A stretch of 64,000 nucleotides of DNA from Jatrophihabitans sp. (lineage in GTDB: Bacteria > Actinomycetota > Actinomycetes > Mycobacteriales > Jatrophihabitantaceae), in assembly GCA_036389035.1 (NCBI GenBank), contig DASVQQ010000039.1:216581-280580 (forward strand), in the 5' to 3' direction. Under the pieces are notes generated by a model that saw only the letters and a program-made list of their open reading frames with translations, was not told the origin of the DNA and made no database searches. Positions 34,843 through 43,492 of this stretch are shown in pieces; within the stretch, counting starts at the first letter, position 1, and each line of letters opens with the position of its first letter. Made by a program: the position numbers and the translations under genes.

Positions 34843-36242
34843 GCCAGCTGCGCCAGGCGAGCCAGCGCCTTGGGAAAGATCTCGGCCGGCGGGGTGACCA
34901 GGCCGGCGCCCACCTGGCCGACCCCGGCCAGCCGGCCGGCCATGCCGGTGTTGATCTGCGGCAGGATCTCGGTGCGCACCACCTTGGTGACGTCGATCCC
35001 GGTCGGCGAGCCCCGGAAGTCCAGCACCGGGATCGAGTACATGGGGTGCTCGCCGACGGTGATCTCATACATCCGGCGCGAGGCCGCCAGCGCGTCGGCC
35101 ACCTCGCCGCCGACGAACCGGACGATCGCCGGAGCGGCCGCCATCGAGAACCCGCCGAGGCCGGCGGTCTCGGTGATCGCCGAGTCGCCGATGTCGGGAT
35201 TGGCATCGTCCGGGCCGAAGCTGCCCAGGAACAACCCGTCCGCCAGCTGGGCCGGCCCGGTGAACCACTGGTCACCCGTGCCGGCCACCTGGATGCCGAA
35301 GTCGGTGCCGTTGCGCGCCATCGCCACCACCACGGTCGAGCCCGGGATGTCGCGGGCGGCGTCCAGCGTCACCTTGCAGGCCGGCATCGCGAGGTTGAGG
35401 AAGAAGTGGTCGTTGCCGGCCATGAACCGGACCGCCTCGGCGACGTCGGCCGACGGCGCCCCGGAGTCGATCAACTCCGGCAGCAGCTCGCGCAGCAGCA
35501 TCAGGGTGCCGGCCCGGTTGCGGTTGTGGGCCTCGTCGCCCATCTGCAGCATCTGGGCCAGGATCGCCTTGAGGTCGACGGGGCCGTGCCGGCGGACCGC
35601 GGTCTGCAGCAGCGGCCCGAGCACCCGCGACATCCAGCGCAGCCTGGTCAGCACCTCCTCGGAGTAGGCGCCGTAGCGAAGCACCTTGCCCAGGCCCTCG
35701 TTGAGGGTGCAGTACGCCCGCCGGCCGGTGGCCGGGTCCTCGACCACGAACACCCACATCGACGCCGACACCACCCCGGCCATCGGGCCGACCGCCGCGT
35801 GATGGTGGCACGGGTCCAGGGAGTAGCCGGCGCCGGTGGCGAACAGCCGCTCGGCGTCCTCCGGGCGCTCGACCACTCCTTCCAGGGCGGCGGCGCCCAT
35901 CAGCGCCCCGCGCAGCGGGCCCGACGCGCGGGACCAGTCGATCGGCGGCCCGGCGTGCAGAAAGTCCCGGTCCGCCAGGCCCAGCGTGGCGCCGGCGGGC
36001 AGCACGTCCACCAGGTGCGCCCCGGCGCCGAAGATCCGGCTCAGCGCCTCGGCGTTGGCCGGCCGGCGGCGCGGGTCGGCCATCACCCGCGCCAGGTCAG
36101 CCGCGGTGCCCGGCATCGGCGGGCGCCAGTCGACCTCGCCGACCTCGGCGCCCTGGGCCGCCACCGACTCGGCGAACAGGCTGACCCCGGCGGTGACGAG
36201 CCGCGGCGCGGGGCCGGTGAACCGGTGGGCGTCGGCGCTCAT
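34821..36242 (-). CDS. DUF1116 protein (YlbE/AllG-like)
   Basis: 473 residues. Family stretches: LDPCHHHAAVGPMAGVVSAS, YCTLNEGLGKVLRYGAYS, MGDEAHNRNRAGTLMLLREL and GNDHFFLNLAMPACK. In E. coli the homologue works with FdrA and YlbF in the late steps of allantoin breakdown, recently assigned (from memory) as oxamate carbamoyltransferase. ATGA overlap with fdrA upstream. No YlbF/DUF2877 or carbamate kinase gene is in the window. Confidence 0.88.
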   Translation of the reverse strand: MSADAHRFTGPAPRLVTAGVSLFAESVAAQGAEVGEVDWRPPMPGTAADLARVMADPRRRPANAEALSRIFGAGAHLVDVLPAGATLGLADRDFLHAGPPIDWSRASGPLRGALMGAAALEGVVERPEDAERLFATGAGYSLDPCHHHAAVGPMAGVVSASMWVFVVEDPATGRRAYCTLNEGLGKVLRYGAYSEEVLTRLRWMSRVLGPLLQTAVRRHGPVDLKAILAQMLQMGDEAHNRNRAGTLMLLRELLPELIDSGAPSADVAEAVRFMAGNDHFFLNLAMPACKVTLDAARDIPGSTVVVAMARNGTDFGIQVAGTGDQWFTGPAQLADGLFLGSFGPDDANPDIGDSAITETAGLGGFSMAAAPAIVRFVGGEVADALAASRRMYEITVGEHPMYSIPVLDFRGSPTGIDVTKVVRTEILPQINTGMAGRLAGVGQVGAGLVTPPAEIFPKALARLAQLAQPAEPG

Positions 36243-37714
36243 GATCGGCCTCCAGGGGTGAGCAGGCTGAGGGCGTGCCGGGTGGCGGCGGCGTTCGAGG
36301 TGAACACCGAGGCGCCGGCCTGGTGCAGCCGTCGCGCCGATGCCTCCAGCTGCTGGGGGTCGCGGCGGGCTCCGATCAGGCTCACCACCACCGGCGCGGT
36401 CGCACCGGCCAGCATCGGCAGCAGCTCGGCCACCGGATCGGCGTGACTGCCGTGCCCGAGCAGCATGTCCAGCAGCACCACGGCAGTGTCCGGGTCGGCG
36501 AGCAGCTCGGCCAGGTGCCGGTTGCGCAGCGACGGGTCGATCATCGGATGCGCCCGGCCCTGGGTGAGCGCGTCGTCGCCGAAATCGATCATCAGGTGGC
36601 CGGGCCAGCGCAGGCCGGCATCCAGCGCCCAGTCCGGGCGCAGCGCGATGTTCGAGCGCACCTCACCCAGCTCGGCGCTGGCGATCAGCATCGCCTCGTC
36701 GCACAGGGTGCCGCCGCAGAACAGCCCGCGCAGCGCGCCGGTCCGGGGTCCGGCTGCACTGCCGCCGGCTTCGGCCACCCAGGACGGCCAAGCCGGCGCC
36801 GGCGCTGCCAGCTCGGTCAGGACGGCCTCGGTCGCCTGGGTCAGGTCGGGCTGGCCGGGTCCCAGCAGCGCGAACCGGACCGGGGTGGCCAGGCTGGCGG
36901 CGGCCTGCCGCACCCGCTCGACGACCGGCGCCGCGGGCGGCTTGGACACCACCAGGATCAGCTCGGTGCCCGGGTCGGCGTCCAGCATCCGCAGCGCGGC
37001 CAGCGTGGAGCGCCCGGCGACCTCCTCGGACAGGTCGCGCCCGCCGACCCCGAGCGCGGCGCTGATCCCGACGCCGGCGGCGTCCAGCAGGCACAGCACC
37101 TGCTGCGCTCCGGTGCCCGAGGCCGCGACCAGCCCGACGGGACCGCGGTCCAGGGTGTGCGAGAAGCCCAGGCCCAGGCCGCCGACCACCGCGGTGCCGC
37201 AGTCGGGCCCCATCACCAGCAGCCCGCGCTCGGCCGCGGCGTCCTTGAGCCGGATCTCGTCGGCGACGCTGACGTTGTCGGAGAACACCAGCACGTCACA
37301 GCCGGCGTCCAGGGCGTCCATGGCCTCGGTGAAGGCGTGCTGACCCGGCACCGAGATGAGCGCTAGCCCGGCGCCGGTCGAGGCCGCGGCCGAGCCGATG
37401 GTGCGCGGTGGCTGCTCGGCCGCGCCGGTGCCGGTAGGCCGGCGCGGTGCGCTGAGCAGCTGCTCGGCCAGCTCGGCGGCTGCCTGGGCGGACTGCTGGT
37501 CCGCGGCCCGGACGGCGATGAACAGCTCGTTGGGTGACTCGGCGCCGGGCGGCTGGAAGCCCATTCCGGCCAGCAGGTCCAGGTTGAGCTCGGTGGCCAT
37601 GCCGACCAGCGCGGCCTGCACCCCGTCGGCCTGGCCGACCTGGCGGCTGACCTGCAGCAGGGTCACCGAGTCGGCGTACAGGCCTTGGCGCAGCAGCACC
37701 TGTTCCGAGCTCAT
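36239..37714 (-). CDS. fdrA: FdrA (AllF-like) acyl-CoA-synthetase-type protein
   Basis: 491 residues from ATG 37714, GGAGG eight bases upstream. Opens VLLRQGLYADSVTLLQVSRQ; contains the CoA-ligase-like core VMGPDCGTAVVGGLGLGFSH and VGLVAASGTGAQQVLCLLDAAG, as in succinyl-CoA synthetase alpha-like folds. It pairs with DUF1116 by start/stop overlap and diverges from pucR across 82 bases, suggesting PucR control. Probable role: carbamoyl transfer in ureide or purine catabolism (inference). Confidence 0.88.
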   Translation of the reverse strand: MSSEQVLLRQGLYADSVTLLQVSRQVGQADGVQAALVGMATELNLDLLAGMGFQPPGAESPNELFIAVRAADQQSAQAAAELAEQLLSAPRRPTGTGAAEQPPRTIGSAAASTGAGLALISVPGQHAFTEAMDALDAGCDVLVFSDNVSVADEIRLKDAAAERGLLVMGPDCGTAVVGGLGLGFSHTLDRGPVGLVAASGTGAQQVLCLLDAAGVGISAALGVGGRDLSEEVAGRSTLAALRMLDADPGTELILVVSKPPAAPVVERVRQAAASLATPVRFALLGPGQPDLTQATEAVLTELAAPAPAWPSWVAEAGGSAAGPRTGALRGLFCGGTLCDEAMLIASAELGEVRSNIALRPDWALDAGLRWPGHLMIDFGDDALTQGRAHPMIDPSLRNRHLAELLADPDTAVVLLDMLLGHGSHADPVAELLPMLAGATAPVVVSLIGARRDPQQLEASARRLHQAGASVFTSNAAATRHALSLLTPGGRS

Positions 37715-37740
37715 CCGTGGCCTCCAGCCGGTGTCGGGTG

Positions 37741-37772
37741 CGTTCCACTGCCAAGCGGCCCTGGCTGGAACG
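37741..37772. promoter_or_regulatory. Candidate PucR operator in the fdrA-pucR divergent spacer
   Basis: CGTTCCA (37741-37747) and TGGAACG (37766-37772) form an inverted repeat with an 18-base gap, midway between the two divergent start codons and just upstream of the pucR -10 box. Confidence 0.5.
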
Positions 37773-37784
37773 TAATCAGTGAGC

Positions 37785-37790
37785 TACCTT
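37785..37790 (+). promoter_or_regulatory. Putative -10 box of leaderless pucR
   Basis: TACCTT six bases before ATG 37797 and no Shine-Dalgarno sequence. Confidence 0.45.
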
Positions 37791-37796
37791 CTGCCG

Positions 37797-39512
37797 ATGG
37801 TTACAGTTGCCAACCATCAGGCTGACAACCTACGCAATCTGCCAGCGGCCGCAGCCGACGGGCTCAGTCTGGCGGAGCTGCTGAAGGCGCCGAGGCTGGC
37901 CGGCGCCGCCGTGCTGGCGGGCGGCTCCGGCCTGGGCCGGCTGGTCCGCGGGGTCAGCGTGATGGAAGTGCCGGACATCCTGCCGTGGCTGAAGCCGAAC
38001 GAGCTGCTGCTCGGCAGCGCCTACGCCCTGGGCCCGGCCCCGGACGCCGCTGCCGACGCCGAGCAGGGCAGCCGGTGGCTGCAACTGATCTCTGACCTCA
38101 ACGCCCAGCAGCTGTCGGGCATCGCGGTCAAGCTGGAGAGCGACGAGCTGCCGGCGCAGGTGATCGAGCTGGCCGACGAGCTGGGGTTTCCGGTGCTGCG
38201 GCTGCCCGATGAGGTGGTCTTCGACGAGGTGCTCGCCGACATCTACGGCCTGCTGCTGGACCGGCAGAACCAGTTGATGGCCCAGTCCGACGCGCTGCAC
38301 CAGGTGATCGCCAACATCGTGCTCGGCGGCGGCGGGCTGCCCCAGATCGCCGACGAGGTGTCCCGGCTGCTGGATTGCGTGCTGTTGATCACCACGCCGG
38401 ACGGCCGGGTGCTGGCCGACGAGGGCGCCGCCGGGCACCGCCAGGCGGTCGCGACGGGCGGGCTGTTCGACGGCAGCGGCCGGTTCCTGGTCGAGCGGCT
38501 GCCGATCGGGCTGCACCCGACGCCCGAGGAGCACGGCGGGCACATCGCGATGACGGTGATCGTGGCCGACGGCGTCGATCATGGCCGGATCGTGGCCTGC
38601 CGGCAGCAGCCGCTGCCGGCCGGAACCGTGCAGGCCCTGGAACGGGTGGCGATCGTGGCGGCGCTGACCATCACCAAAGAGCTGGCCGTCTCGGCGGTCG
38701 AGGGCAAGTTCCGGGGCGACTACCTGCGCGATGTGCTGACCGGCCAGGTCGCGGCGGACGAGCCGGTCGTGCAGCACTGCCGCTCGCTGGGTTGGGACAT
38801 CAACCGCCCGATGGTGGTGCTGGTGGCCGAGCTGGACGCTGCCGAGCCCAGCAAGCCGGGGGCGCCGGCCGGGCCGTCGGTGGTGCACCGGTCCCAGCAC
38901 GAGCGCTTCGTCTCGGCCTGGCAGCAGGTGCTGCGGGCCCGCGACAAGACCGTGCCGGTGGTCGGCTTCAGCCACGAGGTCGTCGCGCTGCTGCCGGCCC
39001 GCTCGGGTGATCAGGCGCGGATGGTGTCCGAGCTGGTCGCCGCGGTGTCCGGTGACCGGGGCGGGGGTCGGCAGTCCTTCAGCGCGGGCGTCTCGCGCCG
39101 GGTGCTCGAGCCGTCCCAGATCGCGACCGGCTACGCCCAGGCCCGCAAGGCGGTGTCGGTCGGCCGGCGGGTGCACGGGCCCGGCAGCGTGTCGCATTTC
39201 GACTCACTCGGCGTGCACCGGCTGCTGTCCCTGGTGCCCGACACCGCGGAGTTGAAGTCCTTCGCCACCGAGGTGCTCGGCGTGCTGGCAGGAGATGCCG
39301 CCGAGGCCGCCGACCTGCGGATGACCCTGCAGACGCTGCTGGACACCAACCTCAACGTCGCCGAGACCGCCCGGCTGCTGCATTTCCACTACAACACGCT
39401 GCGGTACCGGATCAGCAAGCTGGAACGGATCGTGGGCCCCTTCACCACCGATCCGAACCTGCGGCTGGATGTGGCGCTGGCGTTGCAGGTCGTCCAGATG
39501 CGGGGCATCTGA
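37797..39512 (+). CDS. pucR: PucR family transcriptional regulator
   Basis: 571 residues from ATG 37797 (a GTG at 37779 adds six). N-terminal PucR domain (LSLAELLKAPRLAGAAVLAG; VSVMEVPDILPWLKPNELLL), a long GAF/GGDEF-like middle and the C-terminal HTH_30: LLDTNLNVAETARLLHFHYN then TLRYRISKLERIVG. PucR controls purine catabolism in Bacillus; here it faces fdrA-DUF1116 and lies 4.5 kb from the NCS2/molybdenum hydroxylase operon. The ligand is unknown. Confidence 0.9.
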   Translation: MVTVANHQADNLRNLPAAAADGLSLAELLKAPRLAGAAVLAGGSGLGRLVRGVSVMEVPDILPWLKPNELLLGSAYALGPAPDAAADAEQGSRWLQLISDLNAQQLSGIAVKLESDELPAQVIELADELGFPVLRLPDEVVFDEVLADIYGLLLDRQNQLMAQSDALHQVIANIVLGGGGLPQIADEVSRLLDCVLLITTPDGRVLADEGAAGHRQAVATGGLFDGSGRFLVERLPIGLHPTPEEHGGHIAMTVIVADGVDHGRIVACRQQPLPAGTVQALERVAIVAALTITKELAVSAVEGKFRGDYLRDVLTGQVAADEPVVQHCRSLGWDINRPMVVLVAELDAAEPSKPGAPAGPSVVHRSQHERFVSAWQQVLRARDKTVPVVGFSHEVVALLPARSGDQARMVSELVAAVSGDRGGGRQSFSAGVSRRVLEPSQIATGYAQARKAVSVGRRVHGPGSVSHFDSLGVHRLLSLVPDTAELKSFATEVLGVLAGDAAEAADLRMTLQTLLDTNLNVAETARLLHFHYNTLRYRISKLERIVGPFTTDPNLRLDVALALQVVQMRGI

Positions 39513-39632
39513 GCGCCTTCCATTCCGGACACCCGCCGCACGGACGCGGGTTGGCGCGTGGCAGAGGTTCCCTCGGGAGTCATGCTCGTCATAGAACCAG
39601 TCGGTGATCGCACGAGTCAGTCGAAAAGCTTA

Positions 39633-39703
39633 TTGACTGATTCCCCGAATTCAAATTATTTTATGATGTTTCACACTCCGAAGGCTTTAACCCTATAAGC
39701 CTT
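39633..39703 (+). promoter_or_regulatory. AT-rich promoter and leader hairpin before a small secreted protein
   Basis: TTGACT (39633-39638) with TATTTT 18 bases on (39657-39662), inside a notably AT-rich stretch. A seven-bp hairpin follows (AAGGCTT 39681-39687, AAGCCTT 39697-39703). Low GC and the long leader contrast with the leaderless neighbours. Confidence 0.5.
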
Positions 39704-39738
39704 ACTCGAGACGAGCGAACTCATTCATGGAGGACCCT

Positions 39739-40113
39739 ATGTGGAAACGCATTGCGCGCGCGGGCGCGACTCTTGGCGCGGTCAGTGGATTGGCGATCGC
39801 CAGTGCCGCCCCAGCCAGTGCCGACAGCCCCGAGATTTGGCATGGTGACGCCGGATACGGGAAGTTTTACAGTTACGGCGACTACTTTTACGCATGTGAT
39901 CGAAAGTCCGACGGCTACGGCATCCAGGTTGAATGGTACGTGCCTGGCGGGACCGCCTATGGGAAGGTGCGGGATGGGAACGGGAACAACGGCGACTGCG
40001 TTTTCCTAAATACCAACCTTGGAGAGAACCGCTGGGCGAAAATGCAGACGTGTCTCACCAACAGCGGCTGGCTGATCAGCTGCACCGTGTGGCAAGACAT
40101 CTGGACCAGCTGA
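39739..40113 (+). CDS. Small secreted cysteine-containing protein
   Basis: 124 residues from ATG 39739 with GGAGGA four bases upstream (ATG 39727 lies before that site). Signal peptide ending APASADS. The mature ~95 residues have four cysteines (FYACDRK, GDCVFL, MQTCLT, ISCTVW), many aromatics and Gly/Asn, suggesting a compact disulfide-linked beta fold. No family recognised. Own promoter and own terminator. Confidence 0.72.
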   Translation: MWKRIARAGATLGAVSGLAIASAAPASADSPEIWHGDAGYGKFYSYGDYFYACDRKSDGYGIQVEWYVPGGTAYGKVRDGNGNNGDCVFLNTNLGENRWAKMQTCLTNSGWLISCTVWQDIWTS

Positions 40114-40123
40114 TTTGACTCCG

Positions 40124-40156
40124 CGTTACGGGCCGGCGCTAGGCCGGCCCGTGACG
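40124..40156 (+). terminator. Hairpin terminator
   Basis: 14-bp stem (CGTTACGGGCCGGC against GCCGGCCCGTGACG, one G-U pair), five-base loop, 10 bases after the stop of the small secreted protein. Confidence 0.85.
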
Positions 40157-40431
40157 TTGGGTTCGAGGACGACTCAGATGAGCGCAGCACGCGGCGGGCG
40201 GTCCAGCGGTAATCACGTGCTAAGTCGGATGCGGCCGATCATCCCTGCGCGATTCCCACTACCTCGGCCCGGGAAGACGCGCTCATACCCCGAGGCAGCC
40301 CGAACTCAGCAGTCGCCCCTGCGCGCGCTCACGACGGTGCAGCGACGTCGAGTCCGTACCCCCGTACACCGGCTCGGCCGCCGGCCAAGTGAAGAGGCCG
40401 TCACTAACTTGGCATGACGTGCTAGGTCGAC
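40157..40431. other. Spacer with no gene seen
   Basis: 275 bases between a terminator and the arsR-type promoter. Open frames here lack a start with a ribosome site and show no coding pattern; no repeat or RNA fold stands out. Confidence 0.5.
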
Positions 40432-40459
40432 TTGACATATGCTCGTATGGGAATACGAT
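40432..40459 (+). promoter_or_regulatory. Promoter and probable self-operator of the ArsR-type gene
   Basis: TTGACA (40432-40437), 16-base spacer, TACGAT (40454-40459); the ATG follows six bases later, so the mRNA is probably leaderless. TCGTAT (40443-40448) and ATACGA (40453-40458) form an inverted repeat over the -10 box, placed as an autorepressor site. Confidence 0.75.
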
Positions 40460-40465
40460 TCCAGC

Positions 40466-40804
40466 ATGGCCCGAGCGGCGACGACGGCGGACGCTTTCAA
40501 CGCGATAGCCGAGGTCCGGCGGCGTCAGATCCTGGACGTCCTGGCCGGCGGCGAGCGCGGCGTCAACGACCTCGTCGAACTGCTCGGGCTGGCGCAACCG
40601 CTGGTGTCCAAGCACCTGCGGGTGCTGCGCGAGGTGGGCCTGGTGCAAGTCCGCGAGGACGGCCGCCAGCGGATGTACCGGCTCAACGCCCAGTCGCTCA
40701 AACCCATCCACGACTGGGTGAGCGGCTATGAGCGGTTGTGGTCCGAGCGCCTGGACCGCCTCGACGCCGTGCTCAAGGAGCTCAAGGAGCTCGAAGAGCA
40801 GTAG
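40466..40804 (+). CDS. ArsR-type winged-helix regulator
   Basis: 112 residues from ATG 40466. Winged helix: DAFNAIAEVRRRQILDVLAG, VNDLVELLGLAQPLVSKHLR (recognition helix) and VREDGRQRMYRLN (wing). No metal-binding cysteines, as in the SdpR-like ArsR proteins that sit before SRPBCC genes. The C-terminal helix (WSERLDRLDAVLKELKELEE) is a coiled dimer arm. Likely represses itself and the next gene. Confidence 0.92.
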   Translation: MARAATTADAFNAIAEVRRRQILDVLAGGERGVNDLVELLGLAQPLVSKHLRVLREVGLVQVREDGRQRMYRLNAQSLKPIHDWVSGYERLWSERLDRLDAVLKELKELEEQ

Positions 40805-40859
40805 CAGTTCGAGAACAAGCAGACTCACCCGGTAGGAACTCACAGAACGGGACAGGCAG

Positions 40860-41348
40860 ATGACAGCAGGAACAAGCAGCCGCACCGCCGTGGTGACGCT
40901 GCCCACGGACACCCAGATCCTGATCACCCGCGAGTTCGACGTGCCCAGGCGCCTGGTCTACCGGGCCTGGACGACGCCGGAGCTCATAAAGCGCTGGTGG
41001 GGCGCCGAGCGTGGCGAGGTCACCTCCGTCGAACTCGACCTCCGGGTCGGCGGCCGCTGGCGTTATGTGTCGAGGACCCACGACGGGTCCGAGTTCGGCT
41101 TCAGCGGGGAGTATCGCGAGATCGTCGAGAACGAGCGGCTGGTCGCCACCGAGGTCTTCGAGCCGGTGCCCGATCACGAGGCGCTGAACACCCTCACCCT
41201 GACCGAGCGCGACGGGCGCACCACGCTGACCGTCCTGGTCGAGCACGACAGCAAGGAATCCCGGGACGCGCACCTCAACTCCGGCATGGAACCCGGCATG
41301 CAGGACGCGTTGCGGCTGCTCGAGCAGGTCGCGGTGTCGCTGCGTTGA
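40860..41348 (+). CDS. SRPBCC (AHSA1-like) domain protein
   Basis: 162 residues. ITREFDVPRRLVYRAWTTPE, KRWWGAERGEVTSVELDLR and FSGEYREIVENERLV mark the START/Bet v1-like fold with a hydrophobic pocket. It pairs with the ArsR gene 55 bases upstream, a very common two-gene unit of unknown ligand. Confidence 0.9.
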   Translation: MTAGTSSRTAVVTLPTDTQILITREFDVPRRLVYRAWTTPELIKRWWGAERGEVTSVELDLRVGGRWRYVSRTHDGSEFGFSGEYREIVENERLVATEVFEPVPDHEALNTLTLTERDGRTTLTVLVEHDSKESRDAHLNSGMEPGMQDALRLLEQVAVSLR

Positions 41349-41358
41349 GCCGCATCCC

Positions 41359-41922
41359 GTGACCGCCGGTGAGGAAAGCGCCGCTGCCGGACCGGCCGGT
41401 TCCACGCCGGCCGGCTCCGGACCGGCCGGTTCCGCGCAGCCCGAGCAGGACCGCTACGTCGCGGTGATCGGGCCGCGGACGGCCGACCCGCGGCTGTGCC
41501 GGCTCGCCTACGAGGTCGGCGCCGAGATCGCCCGCCGGCGGGCCGTCCTGCTCTGCGGCGGGCTCACCGGGGTGATGGAGGCGGCGGCCCGCGGCGCGCG
41601 CGAAGCATCGGGGCGTTCGATCGGCCTGCTGCCGGGGCTGGATCGGCGGGATGCGAACCCGTTCCTGGACTACGCGCTGGCCACCGGGCTGGCCGAGGCC
41701 AGGGACGGGGCACTGATCACCAGCGCCGACGCGGTGATCGCCGTCGGGTGCAATCCCGGGACGCTGATAGAGATCGGCTATGCGCTGCAACGGCAACGAC
41801 CGCTGGCGGTGCTGGGCGGCTGGACCGTCCTGGACGAGTCCGGGCAGCCGGTGGCCGGCTTCAGGCAGGCGCGCACCGCCACGGAGGCGGTCACGATGGT
41901 GCTCGGCCCGCCCGACGGCTGA
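41359..41922 (+). CDS. LOG/TIGR00725-type Rossmann protein
   Basis: 187 residues from GTG 41359. An N-terminal low-complexity run of GPAGS/TPAGS words (~10-30), then YVAVIGPRTADPRLC, VLLCGGLTGVMEAAARGARE and AVGCNPGTLIEIGYAL. The family is related to the cytokinin-activating LOG proteins, but the PGGxGT loop is replaced by VGCNPGT, so nucleotide hydrolysis is uncertain. Ten bases after the SRPBCC gene. Confidence 0.8.
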   Translation: MTAGEESAAAGPAGSTPAGSGPAGSAQPEQDRYVAVIGPRTADPRLCRLAYEVGAEIARRRAVLLCGGLTGVMEAAARGAREASGRSIGLLPGLDRRDANPFLDYALATGLAEARDGALITSADAVIAVGCNPGTLIEIGYALQRQRPLAVLGGWTVLDESGQPVAGFRQARTATEAVTMVLGPPDG

Positions 41923-41941
41923 GCCACCGATGGCCCCGCGC

Positions 41942-41947
41942 GATACT
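41942..41947 (+). promoter_or_regulatory. Putative -10 box of leaderless ureohydrolase gene
   Basis: GATACT six bases before ATG 41954; no ribosome site. Confidence 0.4.
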
Positions 41948-41953
41948 GGGCCA

Positions 41954-42919
41954 ATGGCGACTGACGATCCGGTCACGAATGACGGCCCGGCGACGGTGGG
42001 GCCCCTCGACGGCGCGGTGGTCCCCAGGTACGCCGGGCTGCCGACCTTCGCGCGGCTGCCGCGTCGCGAGGACGTGCCGCGATTCGACGTGGCGGTGCTC
42101 GGGGTCCCGTTCGACAGCGGCGTGAGCTACCGGCCGGGCGCGCGGTTCGGCCCGGCGCACATCCGGCAGAGCTCGCGGCTGCTGCGCCCCTACAACCCGG
42201 CGCTCGAGGTGGCTCCGTTCGGCGTCCAGCAGGTGGTCGACGCCGGCGACCTGACGGTCAACCCGTTCGACATCGGCCAGGCGATCGGCCAGATCGAGGC
42301 CGGCGTCCGCGAGCTCAGCCAGAGCGCCAAGCTGCTGGTGCTGGGCGGTGACCACACGATCGCCCTGCCGGTGCTGCGGGCGATGCACGCCCTGCACGGT
42401 CCGATCGCCGTCCTGCACTTCGACGCGCATCTGGACACCTGGGACACCTACTTCGGCGAGCCCTACACCCACGGCACGCCGTTCCGGCGGGCGTCGGAGG
42501 AAGGCCTGCTGGACCGCGAGCACTGCCTGCACATCGGCATCCGCGGGCCGCTGTACGCCCCGTCGGACCTGAGCGACTCCTTCGACCTGGGCTTCGCCAC
42601 GATCGGCTGCGTCGAGTTCGAGACCCTCGGCGTGGCCGGGGTGATCGAGCGGATGCGGGCCCGGCTGGGGGACCGGCCGGTCTACGTCTCGGTCGACATC
42701 GACGTGCTCGACCCGGCGTACGCGCCCGGCACCGGAACCCCCGAAGCCGGCGGGATGAGCTCCCGCGAGCTGCTCGCGGTGCTGCGTGGCCTGATGGGCG
42801 CCGACATCGTCTCCGCCGACATCGTCGAGGTGTCACCGGCCTATGACCACGCCGAGATCACCGGCATCGCGGCGGCGCACGTCGGCTTCGAGCTGCTCTC
42901 CGTGCTCGCCCTGGGCTGA
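41954..42919 (+). CDS. speB: Agmatinase/ureohydrolase family protein
   Basis: 321 residues. Binuclear manganese site complete: GGDHTIALPVL, HFDAHLDTWDTY and SVDIDVLDPAYAPGTGTPE. Family enzymes split agmatine, guanidinobutyrate, formiminoglutamate or similar guanidines to urea. The neighbourhood (ureide- and purine-type genes) leaves the substrate open; the speB label is by similarity only. Confidence 0.88.
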   Translation: MATDDPVTNDGPATVGPLDGAVVPRYAGLPTFARLPRREDVPRFDVAVLGVPFDSGVSYRPGARFGPAHIRQSSRLLRPYNPALEVAPFGVQQVVDAGDLTVNPFDIGQAIGQIEAGVRELSQSAKLLVLGGDHTIALPVLRAMHALHGPIAVLHFDAHLDTWDTYFGEPYTHGTPFRRASEEGLLDREHCLHIGIRGPLYAPSDLSDSFDLGFATIGCVEFETLGVAGVIERMRARLGDRPVYVSVDIDVLDPAYAPGTGTPEAGGMSSRELLAVLRGLMGADIVSADIVEVSPAYDHAEITGIAAAHVGFELLSVLALG

Positions 42920-43050
42920 GGGGCGCCAGCCGGCGCCAAGGCGTGCGGCCAGGCATGGAGTTGATCACCGAACCGGCCTACCGTGGATGGCGCCGCACGG
43001 CTGATCGCCGAGGCAGAGTGCAGGGACGGTCGGGCGGCGGAGGAGCTGTC

Positions 43051-43236
43051 ATGACGGTCCACCAATGTCCGAAGTGCGAGCTGCGATTCACCTGGGTCAC
43101 CGAACTCGAGGACCACTGCCGCCAGGACCACCCGCAATTCCGGCACGACTACCCGGTGCGCAAGCCGGCTGCCGCTCAGCGTCAGCAGCCGGCCGAGGAG
43201 GACACCAAGGAGGCAACCAGCACGTTCAGGGAGTAG
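43051..43236 (+). CDS. Tiny C2H2 zinc-finger protein
   Basis: 61 residues from ATG 43051, AGGAG five bases upstream. CPKCELRFTWVTELEDHC contains Cys-x2-Cys-x12-His, and the second His follows in RQDH (x4), a classic C2H2 spacing rare in bacteria. The tail is Gln/Lys/Glu rich and unstructured. Probably a nucleic-acid or protein-binding finger; no known family beyond C2H2. Confidence 0.75.
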   Translation: MTVHQCPKCELRFTWVTELEDHCRQDHPQFRHDYPVRKPAAAQRQQPAEEDTKEATSTFRE

Positions 43237-43270
43237 CAAGAATGCAAGCAGTTGGCTAGCATTCTGCGAC

Positions 43271-43492
43271 ATGAGGACGCTGTACTTGCGGAACGTCCCG
43301 GACGAGGTCGTGCGACGTCTGGAGCTGCTCGCTGCCCGAGACGCCACCTCGGTGGGCGCCGTGGCCGTGCGAGAGCTGACCGAGGTCTCGCGCAGGGCGG
43401 ACAATCCCGCCCTGCTCGGGTCACTGCCGGATCTGAACGTGGACATCGCGACGGTGCTTGATGACGTGGACGCCGGCCGAGCCGACCGGTGA
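43271..43492 (+). CDS. VapB-type antitoxin (ribbon-helix-helix, FitA-like)
   Basis: 73 residues. TLYLRNVPDEVVRRLELLAA is the ribbon and first helix of an RHH DNA-binding dimer; the acidic C-terminus (DIATVLDDVDAG) would wrap the toxin. The stop overlaps the toxin start (GTGA). Confidence 0.88.
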   Translation: MRTLYLRNVPDEVVRRLELLAARDATSVGAVAVRELTEVSRRADNPALLGSLPDLNVDIATVLDDVDAGRADR

